This document shows, piece after piece, positions 9,187 to 19,001 of a DNA stretch of 64,000 nucleotides (positions within the stretch are counted from its first letter, which is position 1; the number at the start of each line of letters is the position of its first letter). The notes beneath the pieces are model-generated. The model saw only the letters and a program-made list of their open reading frames with translations, was not told the origin of the DNA and ran no database searches. Where the stretch lies: positions 310,001-374,000 of the forward strand of contig NZ_LVHF01000028.1 of assembly GCF_001650345.1 (NCBI RefSeq). Direction: 5' to 3'. This DNA is from Photobacterium jeanii. Lineage in GTDB: Bacteria > Pseudomonadota > Gammaproteobacteria > Enterobacterales > Vibrionaceae. A program made the translations under genes and the position numbers.

Positions 9187-9379
9187 AATAACGCCTGTAA
9201 TGAAGTGATTTTCGCAGCTTACTCTCTTTGTATGAGAAAAACAAAGTTATGACCAAATAATCGGCTAAGTTGCGAGCTTATTCGTGGGAATGCGTGTAAG
9301 CGAACATGCCATAATTGGTATTAGCTGCTGCTCAAGGTATAGTGAGTGCCAAGTTAGTCGTAAAGGTTATTCATTGCGA

Positions 9380-10132
9380 ATGAAAAAGTCATTTCTTGCT
9401 TTAACTGTTTTGGTGGCATCATTAGGCTCAACTATGGTGCAGGCAAAAACATGTCCTATCGATGTTCAACACGAAGTACGTATTGCTGGTGAACAGGTTG
9501 CTGTGTATGACAGTGGTCAACCTAAGCTGTTAATTGATGAAGATAACAATGTCTTTGTAAACGGTAAGCAGCTTGATCTGAACCAAATGCAGCAACAAGC
9601 CGTAGAAACTTACTCCAATGCGGTAAAAGAGAATTTGCCAAAAATGGCAGCTCTAGCCAAAGATGGTGTCGGTGTTGCTAATGACGTGTTGGATGAAGTC
9701 TCGGCTGATTTTGATTCCAAAGCTGCGTTTGCCAAAGTACAAACGTTAATCGATGAATATGCACAAAAAGCCAATGACAAGTTCTACCCTGACGGTGAAT
9801 TTGTCATGCCAAAAGATATGTTTGATGAGCTTGATACCAGTTGGCGAACTGAGTTTGAACAAGCACTTAAGCACGTCAGTATGGAGTCGGCATCAGCAAT
9901 GTTTGCCGCTTTATCTGAGGAGATGAAGCAAGGAGACATGAGCTTTAGCGAGTTGCAAACCAAGTTTTCTGATCTAAAGGATCGCCTACAAGCCCGTATT
10001 CAAGCGCGTTCTGGTGAGATGGCTGTCAAAGCCAATGATTTGTGTGATTCAATGAAAGCGCTCGCAGAAGAAGAACAAGAAGTGCAAAAAGTGATCCCAC
10101 AACTAAAAGACTACCAAGTGTTTGAGATATAG
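9380..10132 (+). CDS. yggN: YggN-like DUF2884 periplasmic protein
   Basis: A protein of about 250 residues with a signal peptide (MKKSFLALTVLVASLGSTMV, cleavage after QA). The mature part begins KTCPIDVQHEVRIAGEQV and has the YggN/DUF2884 pattern in which the protein describes a short beta segment (LLIDEDNNVFVNGKQLDLN) followed by long amphipathic helices. Function is unknown in the family. The ATG at 9380 is chosen; a TTG at 9374 is six bases upstream and better spaced from AAAGG (9362-9366), so the true start may be two codons earlier. A small membrane protein follows 39 bases downstream. Confidence 0.82.
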   Translation: MKKSFLALTVLVASLGSTMVQAKTCPIDVQHEVRIAGEQVAVYDSGQPKLLIDEDNNVFVNGKQLDLNQMQQQAVETYSNAVKENLPKMAALAKDGVGVANDVLDEVSADFDSKAAFAKVQTLIDEYAQKANDKFYPDGEFVMPKDMFDELDTSWRTEFEQALKHVSMESASAMFAALSEEMKQGDMSFSELQTKFSDLKDRLQARIQARSGEMAVKANDLCDSMKALAEEEQEVQKVIPQLKDYQVFEI

Positions 10133-10171
10133 TTGGTTTAGGTCGTTCTGACCTAAAGATTGGAGGTCACT

Positions 10172-10327
10172 ATGGTAAAAGTTGCTGTCATTATTGCTTT
10201 ATTGTTTTTAGCTTATCTGGCGGTGAAATTTCTAGATGAAAAGCAACAGAAGACCATAGTGAAAGGGCTGTTAGCCATTCTCGGTGGGGCGGCGTTGTTG
10301 TTCATTGCCTCTGAGCTTTTTCGTTAA
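10172..10327 (+). CDS. 51-residue membrane protein downstream of yggN
   Basis: A short gene with a near-perfect ribosome binding site (GGAGG at 10162-10166) five bases before the ATG. The product starts MVKVAVIIALLFLAYLAVKF, has a charged middle (LDEKQQKTIVKG) and a second hydrophobic segment (LLAILGGAALLFIASELFR), so it is a two-pass membrane protein. The gene ends just before a strong terminator, which fits an operon yggN-small gene. The family was not recognised and no function can be given. Confidence 0.75.
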   Translation: MVKVAVIIALLFLAYLAVKFLDEKQQKTIVKGLLAILGGAALLFIASELFR

Positions 10328-10351
10328 GTCTTTTGATGCTCGTTTTATAAT

Positions 10352-10385
10352 AAAGCCCGCCAAATAATTTGGCGGGCTTTGTTTT
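10352..10385. terminator. Bidirectional terminator between the yggN operon and ygiQ
   Basis: AAAGCCCGCCAAA (10352-10364) pairs with TTTGGCGGGCTTT (10368-10380), followed by a T-rich run. It serves convergent transcription units. Confidence 0.88.
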
Positions 10386-10409
10386 ATTCTCTAACCAATA
10401 TGGTATTGA

Positions 10410-12806
10410 TTAAGCGCGAGCACGGCTGCGGTTTGGCTTGTTACCACTGCGGTTTTGCGGCTTGCCGCGACCACCTGTACTCGGTTTACCATTGGATGGC
10501 TTACCTTGTCCTGTTCCACGTTGGCCACCTTGCTGCGCACGATCGCCAGCTTTATTGCCAGTTGGTTTACGTTTGCCGTTACCGTTATTGCCATTGCCAT
10601 TGCCATTAGCTTGGTAGCCTGAATTACTACCCTGATTAGGCTTACGCTTACCATTTGGTTTGCCTGCTTGGCGTTTACCATCGTTACGAATATCAGGTTG
10701 ATTCGGGTGCTTGGTCGCAAAGCGTTTAGCACCGTGACGACCAGAACCTCGACGCTGTGCTGGTGTCATTTCAGCATCACTGCCTTCATGCGGCACTAGG
10801 CAGCTTGGTTTATCACCAATTAAATGTTTTTTACCCATGCCGATTAGCGCTTCGCGGATCAATGGCCAGTTTAATGGGTCGTGGTAACGCAACAGGGCTT
10901 TGTGTAAGCGACGTTGACGCTCACCTTTAGCCACGAATAAGTCTTCGCGCTTTTTGTATTTCACTCGTTTCAACGGGTTAGTTTCCGAGTGGTACATCGC
11001 TGTGGCGTTACACATAGGTGATGGGTAGAAGTTCTGTACCTGATCACACTGGAAGTCGTTTTCTTTCAACCATAACGCAAGGTTCAACATGTCATCATCC
11101 GTAGAACCTGGGTGCGCCGAGATGAAGTAAGGGATCAAGTATTGTTTTTTGCCTGCTTCTCGGTTGTATTGCTCAAATAACTCTTTAAAGCGGTAATACT
11201 TGCTCATACCCGGTTTCATCATCAGATCCAGCGTACCTTTCTCGGTATGCTCAGGAGCGATCTTCAGGTAACCACCAACGTGGTGGGTAACTAACTCACG
11301 AATGTATTCTGGCGATTCAATCGCAAGGTCATAACGAACGCCTGAGGCGATCATGATCTTTTTGATCCCTTTAACCTGACGCGCTTTACGGTACAGATCA
11401 ATGGTGTGTTTATGGTCTGTATTCAGCTTTTTACAAATATCAGGGTAGATACATGCAGGGCGACGACAATTTGCTTCCGCTTTTGGATCAGAACAGCCAA
11501 GACGGTACATGTTTGCCGTTGGGCCACCTAAATCTGAAATGGTGCCAGTGAAGCCGGGAACCTTGTCGCGGATTTCTTCAAGCTCGTTGATGATCGATTC
11601 GTGCGAGCGGTTTTGAATAATACGACCTTCATGCTCTGTGATAGAACAGAACGAACAACCGCCAAAACAGCCACGCATGATATTCACTGAGGTTTTGATC
11701 ATGTCGTAAGCTGGGATTTTCGCTTTACCGTATGAAGGGTGCGGAACACGAGCAAACGGTAGGCCGAATACAAAGTCCATCTCTTCTGTGGTTAGCGGGA
11801 TTGGCGGTTTGTTGATCCACAATTCACGATCACCGTGCTTTTGAATAAGCGCACGAGCAGAGTGTGGGTTGGTCTCAAGGTGCATTACGCGACTTGCGTG
11901 AGCGTACAAAATACGGTCATTACGTAATTTTTCGTAAGAAGGTAGGCGAACCGCAGTGGTATTTGAGTCATGACGTGATGGTTGTACATGAACCACTTGA
12001 GGCGCAGGTTCGGCAGCTTGCTCCTGCTTGTTGCTTGCACAGTTCTCTTCAGTCGCATACGGGTTTGGCATTGGCATCGCGCGACCCGGTTTTTCAATAC
12101 GGCTCGAGTCGATTTCTTTGTAGCCTGCTGGTAGCTCACGCATCATTACCGCAGTACCTGCGATAAATTGCATTTCTTCAAGGCTTTGACCATTGGCTAA
12201 GCTGTGTGCCACTTCAACTAGCGCACGCTCGGCATTACCAAATAGTAAAATATCAGCCTTGGCATCCATGAGCACTGAGCGGCGCACTTTATCCGACCAG
12301 TAATCGTAGTGTGCTAGCCGACGAAGGCTGGCTTCAATACCACCCAATACGATAGGCACGTCTTTATAAGCTTCACGACAACGTTGTGAATACACCAGCA
12401 CAGCACGGTCTGGGCGCTTACCGCCTTCGTTGTTTGGGGTGTACGCATCGTCGTGACGTAGCTTACGGTCAGCAGTGTAACGGTTGATCATGGAGTCCAT
12501 GTTGCCCGCAGTTACACCGAAAAACAGATTCGGTTTACCAAGCGACATGAAAGCATCTTTATTATCCCACTTAGGCTGGGCAATGATGCCGACACGGAAA
12601 CCTTGTGACTCAAGCAAACGGCCGATAATCGCCATACCAAAGCTTGGGTGGTCTACGTATGCATCACCAGTAACCAGAATGATGTCGCAGCTATCCCAGC
12701 CCAGTGCGTCCATTTCTTTACGGGTTGTCGGCAAAAATGGTGCAGTTCCATAGCACTCTGCCCAGTACTTTGGATAGCTATTGATAGGTGTAACTTTGGT
12801 TTGCAT
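10410..12806 (-). CDS. ygiQ: YgiQ-family radical SAM protein with a long basic tail
   Basis: A radical SAM enzyme of 798 residues. The N-terminal DUF3362-associated region starts [20 protein letters not shown]. The Fe-S cluster motif is CFGGCSFCS (CxxxCxxC), followed by [13 protein letters not shown] family-typical second part includes [16 protein letters not shown] and ISAHPGST elements. The catalysed reaction is not known for this family. The last ~100 residues are low complexity, rich in Gly, Asn, Lys, Arg and Pro (for example [14 protein letters not shown] and [15 protein letters not shown]), and resemble an RNA-binding tail. The gene is monocistronic and ends at the bidirectional terminator. 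Confidence 0.93.
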   Translation of the reverse strand: MQTKVTPINSYPKYWAECYGTAPFLPTTRKEMDALGWDSCDIILVTGDAYVDHPSFGMAIIGRLLESQGFRVGIIAQPKWDNKDAFMSLGKPNLFFGVTAGNMDSMINRYTADRKLRHDDAYTPNNEGGKRPDRAVLVYSQRCREAYKDVPIVLGGIEASLRRLAHYDYWSDKVRRSVLMDAKADILLFGNAERALVEVAHSLANGQSLEEMQFIAGTAVMMRELPAGYKEIDSSRIEKPGRAMPMPNPYATEENCASNKQEQAAEPAPQVVHVQPSRHDSNTTAVRLPSYEKLRNDRILYAHASRVMHLETNPHSARALIQKHGDRELWINKPPIPLTTEEMDFVFGLPFARVPHPSYGKAKIPAYDMIKTSVNIMRGCFGGCSFCSITEHEGRIIQNRSHESIINELEEIRDKVPGFTGTISDLGGPTANMYRLGCSDPKAEANCRRPACIYPDICKKLNTDHKHTIDLYRKARQVKGIKKIMIASGVRYDLAIESPEYIRELVTHHVGGYLKIAPEHTEKGTLDLMMKPGMSKYYRFKELFEQYNREAGKKQYLIPYFISAHPGSTDDDMLNLALWLKENDFQCDQVQNFYPSPMCNATAMYHSETNPLKRVKYKKREDLFVAKGERQRRLHKALLRYHDPLNWPLIREALIGMGKKHLIGDKPSCLVPHEGSDAEMTPAQRRGSGRHGAKRFATKHPNQPDIRNDGKRQAGKPNGKRKPNQGSNSGYQANGNGNGNNGNGKRKPTGNKAGDRAQQGGQRGTGQGKPSNGKPSTGGRGKPQNRSGNKPNRSRARA

Positions 12807-13023
12807 ACGTAGACCTCTATTTTCTGAGGCGGGAATTATAGCGGCAAGCTATATCAGTGGCTAGTCGTGCCGATAATTGTAGTTGGTTTGAGTATAAGTT
12901 AGTTAATTTTGGTTATGACAATGATGAGAATTGCATCTATGAATTTAGAAAGCAGTAAACTTGATGAAATTTTCTTCTATGAGCTGGGTCTCTTAGTTGA
13001 TGGATGTCGAAGGAGTGTAATTT

Positions 13024-13731
13024 ATGAATGTGTTTAAATTGATTGTTTTGAGTTTTTTTGCATTTATTTTAAGTGCTTGCGGTGGTAGTGACGGAGATGA
13101 TAATCCTAGCCCAGTTGTTCCTGACTCTGATGCAGTTTATGAACTTACTTTTACCACAAATTGGAATGCAGCTAATTTCCCAACTAATTTTCCGAATGAT
13201 AGACATTTTTCTGGCTTAATTGGTTTAACTCATAACAGTGATATTAAACTTTATGAGGTCGGACAGCTTGCCTCTCCTGGTGTTGTGAGTATGGCTGAAA
13301 CGGGTTCAAAAACAATATTAAAGACCGAAATTGAAGAGCAGCAAAATAAAGGAAATGCCCACTCTACAATTGATGGAAATGGGGTACCAGCGTCGTCAAC
13401 TTCTGTTACTGTAACTTTTAATATATCGCAGGAGCACCCTCTAGCAACAGTAGTAACTATGATAGCCCCAAGTCCAGACTGGTTTACAGGTGTAAATAGT
13501 GTTCCATTATTTACAAATGGGCAGTGGGTCGATGAAACTGAACTTGATGCAATTTCTTATGATGCGGGTAGTGATAGTGGCACTGTATTTAACTCTGCAA
13601 ACTTAGTTACTTCGCCACAAGAACCAATTACAAGACTTTCGACCGATCGAGCTGATACCGATTTTGATAATGGTATTAATGCGAGTAATTCTCTCCCAAT
13701 TGGTAGTTTTAAATTTAAGAGAATTAAATAA
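13024..13731 (+). CDS. Spondin_N-domain-like lipoprotein
   Basis: A 235-residue predicted lipoprotein: the signal peptide ends in the lipobox LSAC (about residues 16-19), followed by GGSDGDD, a negatively charged linker. The remainder matches the Spondin_N fold pattern: YELTFTTNWNAANFPTNFP, HFSGLIGLTHN and, later, MIAPSPDWFTGV. Spondin_N domains in bacteria are found in surface-exposed lipoproteins of unknown role. The gene is more AT-rich than its neighbours, which hints at acquisition by transfer. AAGGAG lies upstream of the ATG. Confidence 0.72.
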   Translation: MNVFKLIVLSFFAFILSACGGSDGDDNPSPVVPDSDAVYELTFTTNWNAANFPTNFPNDRHFSGLIGLTHNSDIKLYEVGQLASPGVVSMAETGSKTILKTEIEEQQNKGNAHSTIDGNGVPASSTSVTVTFNISQEHPLATVVTMIAPSPDWFTGVNSVPLFTNGQWVDETELDAISYDAGSDSGTVFNSANLVTSPQEPITRLSTDRADTDFDNGINASNSLPIGSFKFKRIK

Positions 13732-13791
13732 CAGAACAACGAGATGGTGTTGTATACGGTCCCTCATTCTGTAAAATGTACGTTTTGTAAG

Positions 13792-13820
13792 TTTGATAAA
13801 GCCGTAGAGGATTTATCAAA
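13792..13820. repeat. 9-bp inverted repeat
   Basis: TTTGATAAA (13792-13800) and TTTATCAAA (13812-13820) form a perfect inverted repeat with an 11-base spacer. It may be the 3' hairpin of the upstream lipoprotein mRNA or a regulator site. There is no T-tract. Confidence 0.4.
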
Positions 13821-14075
13821 GTAATGACACCCAAATGGAATATAGGGGAGGAGGTTATTGTAATGGGAGTCATGATTACGCTACGTTCGTCTGGTTTAAG
13901 AGTGATTGATATTGTCATCACCTTAAAGGTTTGTTTTATCTTAGTGTTAGCGGTCGCTTGTCAGTATTAATCTGAGTGATTTGAGTGGTTGATTTATTTG
14001 TTTGCCTGATGGGTGTTTATATCCCCAATCGTTTGCGTTAGCATAGTCAGTGCTACTAATTCTATCAGACGCTCT

Positions 14076-14291
14076 ATGTATACTATTTTTTCATTACTCA
14101 AGTGGGTTGTTTTAATCTATTTGGTTAAAACAGGTCGTATCCCTGAGTCGACGTTAGTGAAGTGTCAGCAGTTTGCTATTGCTACGGTTACTACTGTGCT
14201 GGTGTATGTATCATCTATCGCTCATGTAGTGGAATCGGTCGACTTAGTGAGCAACGGAATTGCGGAAGGATACATCCAGCGACGGATTTAG
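14076..14291 (+). CDS. Doubtful small membrane protein
   Basis: A 71-residue frame beginning MYTIFSLLKWVVLIYLVKTG with two hydrophobic stretches and ending just before a hairpin at 14302. There is no clear ribosome binding site and no recognised family. It is kept because it fills a gap and precedes a terminator-like structure; it may not be real. Confidence 0.25.
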   Translation: MYTIFSLLKWVVLIYLVKTGRIPESTLVKCQQFAIATVTTVLVYVSSIAHVVESVDLVSNGIAEGYIQRRI

Positions 14292-14301
14292 CGCGTAGAC
14301 G

Positions 14302-14333
14302 ATAAGGGAGAAGCTTAGCTTCTCCCTTATTTA
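14302..14333. terminator. Hairpin between the doubtful ORF and the PAS chemoreceptor gene
   Basis: ATAAGGGAGAAGC (14302-14314) pairs with GCTTCTCCCTTAT (14318-14330), a 13-bp stem with a 3-base loop. T-rich sequence flanks it on the plus side. It can end both converging units. Confidence 0.7.
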
Positions 14334-14386
14334 TATCTATTTGCACAATTCTCTGAGCATGCTCTGGTGGGGCTTAGGAAACAGCT

Positions 14387-15931
14387 TTAGCCAAACGACT
14401 TACTTAATCCTGATAGCGCATTAACGCTAGTTTGTACCTCTTGGCTGGCGTGCCTCATTTGTTCTACTAAGGCTAAGTTCTCGCCTGAAGAATCTGAAAT
14501 CTTGTGAATGTTGTTGCTAATTTCGTTGGCGACAGCGCCTTGCTCTTCCGCTGCGGTGGCAATTTGTTGGGAGATTTCAGCGATTTCATCCACCATTCCG
14601 ACCACTTGTTGGATACTTTCTGCGGTACTGTTGGTGAAGGCAACGCATTGTTGTGTATTTTCAATGCTTTGCTGGCTACGGCTTTGCCATTCGGTCAGTG
14701 TGGTATGGATGTTTTCGATACTGTGCTGAATATTTTCCGTTGTACCATGCGTGCGTTGAGATAGTGCTCGCACTTCGTCAGCGACAACCGCAAAACCACG
14801 CCCTTGATCGCCTGCTCGTGCTGCTTCAATCGCGGCATTTAATGCTAGCAAATTGGTTTGCTCTGCAATCCCTTGGATCTCATTCATCATGGCTTCGATT
14901 TGATCCGAGACTTTCACCAGCGATTGCGCAGTCTGGGCTGATTGTTCTGTCTCCAGGGCGAGCGCGTTCATGTTGTCTTGGGTTGTGCGCAAGATATCTG
15001 TGGTGTGGCTACATTGTTGCTGAGCCGATGCCACTTTATCCGCGGTTTGTTGGGTATTTTGAGCGATTTCCGTTGCTACTGCTGAGAGCTCAGTGATGGA
15101 GGTTGCCACTTGCTGTGTTTCTTGGTCTTGAGCGCTAATGGACGCTTGTGCTTGATTAGTATGTTCGTTTAGCTGGCTTGCCATTAGGTTTAGGCTGGTG
15201 GCGGCATCATCCACGCGCCCAAGCACTGTTTTGTTACGGGCGTCATTGAGTTTGAGGTGGAAATCAGCAATCGAGACTAGTTCGTCATCACTATAAATAA
15301 TACGAGTTAGGCTATCGTAGTCTTGATTAAGTTGTTGGAAGAAGCGTGGCGCGACAAAGATCTCTTGGCGATAAAGCGTAATGAAAAAGAGTAAAGGGAT
15401 CACAGCGGCAAGTGCCGCATAATCGTGCAGGTAAAAGTGTGTAAACAACATGGCTGCAGCAGTAACGATTCCCGCAATTCCCATCTTAGCGGTGACCGAT
15501 AACGTAAAACGGTAGGGATTCTTCTGCTGATTGAGTTTGCTATACACCTCATTGGCTTTACTGATCATCGCTTGGGTGGGCTTTCGTCTGACCGACTGGT
15601 AGCCGCACACTTGGTTATTTTCATATAGGGGAGTGACATAAGCATCGACCCAGTAATAACTGCCGTCTTTGCAGCAGTTCTTCACTATACCTCGCCATGC
15701 TTGTTGCTGCTTAAGGTGCTGCCATAAGTCGGCAAAGGCTTGGCGAGGCATCTCTGGGTGACGAATAATATTATGATGCTGACCGACTAACTCTTGTTCG
15801 CTATAGCCGCTGATTTCTACAAATTCGTCGTTAGCGTAAGTGATCACACCTTGTAAGTCGGTTGTGGTAACGAGCTGGGCGTCTGTCTTTAAGTAAACTT
15901 CGTTGTTGGTGGTGTGACGATGTTTACGCAT
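14387..15931 (-). CDS. Aer-like methyl-accepting chemotaxis protein with N-terminal PAS domain
   Basis: A 514-residue chemoreceptor of the Aer type. Residues 1-125 are a PAS domain ([20 protein letters not shown], then [16 protein letters not shown] and [14 protein letters not shown]) that in Aer proteins binds FAD and senses redox or oxygen. A hydrophobic hairpin ([20 protein letters not shown], then [16 protein letters not shown], about residues 148-185) anchors it without a periplasmic domain. The cytoplasmic signalling domain follows, with the conserved hairpin [20 protein letters not shown]. It would signal through CheW/CheA to the flagella. It is monocistronic. Confidence 0.9.
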   Translation of the reverse strand: MRKHRHTTNNEVYLKTDAQLVTTTDLQGVITYANDEFVEISGYSEQELVGQHHNIIRHPEMPRQAFADLWQHLKQQQAWRGIVKNCCKDGSYYWVDAYVTPLYENNQVCGYQSVRRKPTQAMISKANEVYSKLNQQKNPYRFTLSVTAKMGIAGIVTAAAMLFTHFYLHDYAALAAVIPLLFFITLYRQEIFVAPRFFQQLNQDYDSLTRIIYSDDELVSIADFHLKLNDARNKTVLGRVDDAATSLNLMASQLNEHTNQAQASISAQDQETQQVATSITELSAVATEIAQNTQQTADKVASAQQQCSHTTDILRTTQDNMNALALETEQSAQTAQSLVKVSDQIEAMMNEIQGIAEQTNLLALNAAIEAARAGDQGRGFAVVADEVRALSQRTHGTTENIQHSIENIHTTLTEWQSRSQQSIENTQQCVAFTNSTAESIQQVVGMVDEIAEISQQIATAAEEQGAVANEISNNIHKISDSSGENLALVEQMRHASQEVQTSVNALSGLSKSFG

Positions 15932-16151
15932 AACTATTTCCTTATTCTTTTGCTCCTTGTCTAACTTTAGGTAACTTTTCTATACAAGCGAGATTACATA
16001 ATTAGGCAATAGTGGAATGGTCCAAGTTTTCTGTCATAAAGACTGCTTGGTAGTATAAAAATATGCTAGTGAGTGCTTATCTAAATGAAGCGATGGTGAT
16101 TATAGGAAATAAACCACATAATCATAAATTACTCATTAGTAGGGGTGAGGG

Positions 16152-16165
16152 TTCCCATTTGGGAA
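16152..16165. promoter_or_regulatory. 14-bp perfect palindrome upstream of the Aer-like gene
   Basis: TTCCCATTTGGGAA is a perfect palindrome about 220 bases upstream of the chemoreceptor start at 15931. A related arrangement of the same half-site lies upstream of the second chemoreceptor gene (46278-46291). A binding protein is not known. Confidence 0.35.
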
Positions 16166-16189
16166 TAGGGAAAGTGTTGGTTTTAGTAT

Positions 16190-16218
16190 AAAGCAAGCCC
16201 GCATTGAATGCGGGCTTG
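16190..16218 (-). terminator. dcuC terminator
   Basis: CAAGCCCGCAT (16194-16204) pairs with ATGCGGGCTTG (16208-16218). On the minus strand the stem is followed by CTTTAT, a short T-rich run, about 55 bases after the dcuC stop. Confidence 0.7.
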
Positions 16219-16271
16219 GGTGGTAATAAGTTTACGCTTAAATCGCTTTATTGTGCTAACACGGCTCGCGG

Positions 16272-17624
16272 TTATGCTGGAACCATAATTTGTGTGGCGA
16301 CAATCACGATGAATAGGCCAACGAACACAGGCACAGAAGTACGTTTCACCACTTCAAACGGTGATAGTTTCGCCATACCCGAACAGGCTACAACCACACC
16401 AGATACAGGTGAGATAGTACGACCCAGGTTCGATGCTTGTAGCATAGGGATAACTAGGTAAGCTGGGTTTAGACCCATTTTCGCTGCAAGGCTTGGAATA
16501 AGCTCAACGAATGCGTAGAAAGGTGCGTTACCAGAACCTGTTGTAACCGCTGCGATGGCAGTGATAGCAACCAGTAGGATCATTAGGAAGATACCGCCAG
16601 CACCAGCCACTTCTGCTAGGTGTAGTAGGTTATCAATAAAGCCTACAGACTTAAGACCTTGCGCAAAAACACCTGCCGCGATCAGTAGCATTACCACGCC
16701 AGAGAATGCATCTGCCATGCCTTTGTATGCAGCATCTAAGCCTTCAAATACTTTGCTTGATTCACGGTGACGAATCAGCTCGATCATCGCTGCAAGGAAC
16801 ATACAAATTACTAGAATCGTTACAATGTGAAGCTGAGGTAGAATTTTACCACTGAACAGCAATACACCGATGATTGGTGTGAAAGGTAGAATGCAGAAGA
16901 ACTTAGGTGCATTAACTTCTAGCTCTGATACGTCTAGACGTTCGTGCTCAACACCTTGCTTGTCATCAAGGTAGCGCTGCCAGAAGAAGTGCGCTACAGC
17001 CATACCGATAATGGCAACGATAGAGATTGGCAGTGTTGTTTTAAATGCAAAATCAATCAGTTCCATGCCCGCTGATTCAGCAGCAACTACCACGTCACCA
17101 GACGTTGGTGAAAGGATGATTGCCGCTGGTGATGCACAGATTGCAGCAGCAGCGCCACGGCTGATACCCATGTTCACCATTAGAGGGAATAGGGTTGCCA
17201 TCAGTAATACGCCCAGACCCGTTGCTGAAGAAACGGCTAGTGACATTAAGCAAGCCACAAAGTAAGTCGCAACCATTAGAACGTAAGGTGATTTGATAAA
17301 GCGAAGTGGCTTAGACGCCATTTTCACTACCATGTCGTTTGCGCCAATTTTGGTCATGTAGGCTGCAAAACCACATAGCATCATGATCATCATGCCAAGA
17401 CCACCAGCACGATACATGAGTAGGTACTTGATGTATTCAAACACATCAGTAACAGCGTTACCTGTCGATGTTACGCTTGATGGTAATACGTCTTTACCTA
17501 ATGCGGCGGTGATCGCCAGTAAGATAATACCACCCGTTAAAAGCACTCCAGTTGCTGTGTATCCTTTGAAGATGTACCGACCGACACCTGCTGCAACCAG
17601 AAGACCAATGATTAACTCCAACAT
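16272..17624 (-). CDS. dcuC: DcuC-family anaerobic C4-dicarboxylate transporter
   Basis: An inner membrane transporter of 450 residues (E. coli DcuC has 461) with about 12 hydrophobic segments. Its start MLELIIGLLVAAGVGRYIFK and internal motifs (SSATGLGVLLMATLFPLMV, ASPAAIILSPTSGDVVVAAE, TTGSGNAPFYAFVELIP) fit DcuC. The family exchanges or exports succinate and takes up fumarate or malate in anaerobic growth. It has its own terminator and a long upstream region. The LysR gene behind it is on the same strand, but the 333-base gap argues against one operon. Confidence 0.9.
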   Translation of the reverse strand: MLELIIGLLVAAGVGRYIFKGYTATGVLLTGGIILLAITAALGKDVLPSSVTSTGNAVTDVFEYIKYLLMYRAGGLGMMIMMLCGFAAYMTKIGANDMVVKMASKPLRFIKSPYVLMVATYFVACLMSLAVSSATGLGVLLMATLFPLMVNMGISRGAAAAICASPAAIILSPTSGDVVVAAESAGMELIDFAFKTTLPISIVAIIGMAVAHFFWQRYLDDKQGVEHERLDVSELEVNAPKFFCILPFTPIIGVLLFSGKILPQLHIVTILVICMFLAAMIELIRHRESSKVFEGLDAAYKGMADAFSGVVMLLIAAGVFAQGLKSVGFIDNLLHLAEVAGAGGIFLMILLVAITAIAAVTTGSGNAPFYAFVELIPSLAAKMGLNPAYLVIPMLQASNLGRTISPVSGVVVACSGMAKLSPFEVVKRTSVPVFVGLFIVIVATQIMVPA

Positions 17625-17957
17625 GGAAATGTCCTCTTAAAACTACAAATAAAAAATTTAAAATGTAAAACGTGTGAGTATTTGTATTTATTTCTTACAC
17701 ATTATGTAGAGGAATGTACCCAAAAAGAGGAGGTGACACGACACTGATCGGATGTTCTTATGATCTAAAACATAATATTTTGTAGGCTGTTAAATTTGTG
17801 CTGCAGGAATGATGAAATTTGTTGCATTTGAAGTAAATAAGAGATTAAAAAGGTATTTTAAAATGTCCACTTTGCTATGCTTTGTTAAGCATAGCGTTAG
17901 CTCTCGATGTGAAGTGTGACACTGATGTGATGTTAAATTAAACAACTATCGCATTTT
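17625..17957. other. Upstream region of dcuC
   Basis: A 333-base AT-rich region that should hold the dcuC promoter. A direct repeat of TGTGA (in TGTGACACTGATGTGA, about 17918-17933) is present but is not an inverted CRP site. No convincing FNR box was seen by eye. Confidence 0.5.
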
Positions 17958-18830
17958 TTATGGGCAACACTTTTTTACATATTCTTTGAAGGCTCGATCA
18001 GCGCGCGACAAATACCCGTCTTTTCGCCATGCAATCGCAATATCTAAAAATACGGGTTGTGCAAATGGGATGGCTTTTACTCCTGCTTCATGCTCCGTCA
18101 CCATTTCCAGCAGCGCGGTGATCGCGAAGTCTCGTCGCACGATATTTAAAATCATAGGGAGTAAATTGGTTTCAAACGAGATATGGGGTATGAGCTGGTA
18201 TTGTTCGCAGACATGATCAATAAACTCACGATGAAAATACCCTTTTTTGAACATCACTAATTCTTGGGCGAAAAAGGTTTCAAAATCGATAGTGCGATGC
18301 GTGCCGAGTGGATGTGACTTACTGACCACAGCAACCATTTGTGAGCGTAGTAAGTGCTCAGCCTCAAGAGATGCGGGTACATCGTCATTAATGATCACCC
18401 CCAGATCGAGCTCGCCATTGATCAGCATGCTGCGGATGGATTGAGTTCCAGCTTCCACCATAGTCAATTTCAAATTTGGATAACGACTTTTAAACCCCAT
18501 TAAGATCTCGGGAAAGAAGTAAGAGCCGAGCATACTAGGCACGCCAAGGCGAACTTCCCCTTTTTCTAATCCTTTCAATTCCGCCATTGCAACCTTGGCA
18601 TCGTTGATTTGCTGCAACACGCGCTGTGCATGGGGCAGCAGGGTTTCTCCTTCAGGCGTTAAGCTTATTTTACGATCGTTACGATGGAACAAATCCAGCT
18701 CTAGGCTGTTTTCGAGTTTCTTGATCGCAATGCTCAAGGCTGGTTGTGCAATATGCAGCTGTTTCGCTGCATGGGTGAAGTTGCCAATTTCAGCCAGAGT
18801 CACGAAGTAATAAAGCTGACGACTGTCCAT
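17958..18830 (-). CDS. LysR-family regulator, YnfL-like position
   Basis: A 290-residue LysR regulator: N-terminal helix-turn-helix (MDSRQLYYFVTLAEIGNFTH, then AAKQLHIAQPALSIAIKKLE) and effector domain from about residue 90. It diverges from an MFS gene at 19002 across a 171-base shared region. E. coli ynfL and ynfM have the same divergent arrangement. It most likely controls the MFS gene and itself. Confidence 0.87.
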   Translation of the reverse strand: MDSRQLYYFVTLAEIGNFTHAAKQLHIAQPALSIAIKKLENSLELDLFHRNDRKISLTPEGETLLPHAQRVLQQINDAKVAMAELKGLEKGEVRLGVPSMLGSYFFPEILMGFKSRYPNLKLTMVEAGTQSIRSMLINGELDLGVIINDDVPASLEAEHLLRSQMVAVVSKSHPLGTHRTIDFETFFAQELVMFKKGYFHREFIDHVCEQYQLIPHISFETNLLPMILNIVRRDFAITALLEMVTEHEAGVKAIPFAQPVFLDIAIAWRKDGYLSRADRAFKEYVKKCCP

Positions 18831-19001
18831 ATCTTTTATTTATAGCAATGATAATTTCAATATATTTTCATTATTGTAGTGCCACTGCTAGAGTTTTGCC
18901 GTGAGCTTAAGCGAATCATCACTAACTCTCTTTTGAGTAAATTGCATGAGCACCATACATCCACTTAATCGCCCCACATAGCCTATGAAGTAGGAACAAG
19001 C

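Larger units (their letters stand above)
13732..14386. other. AT-rich gene-poor region
   Basis: About 650 bases with only one weak coding candidate (14076-14291, listed separately). It holds a 9-bp inverted repeat at 13792-13820 and a hairpin at 14302-14330. No RNA gene or mobile element was recognised. With the adjacent Spondin_N lipoprotein it forms a small island of lower GC content. Confidence 0.5.
15932..16271. other. Intergenic region between the Aer-like gene and dcuC
   Basis: About 340 bases holding the dcuC terminator (16194-16218), the palindrome at 16152 and the presumed promoter of the minus-strand chemoreceptor gene. No gene was recognised. Confidence 0.6.

Noticed and set aside
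13724..13921. A 65-codon minus-strand frame after the Spondin_N lipoprotein
   Set aside because: It lacks a ribosome binding site and crosses the inverted repeat at 13792; no domain pattern.
17918..17933. TGTGA direct repeat considered as a CRP site before dcuC
   Set aside because: CRP sites are inverted repeats TGTGA-N6-TCACA; here both copies have the same orientation.
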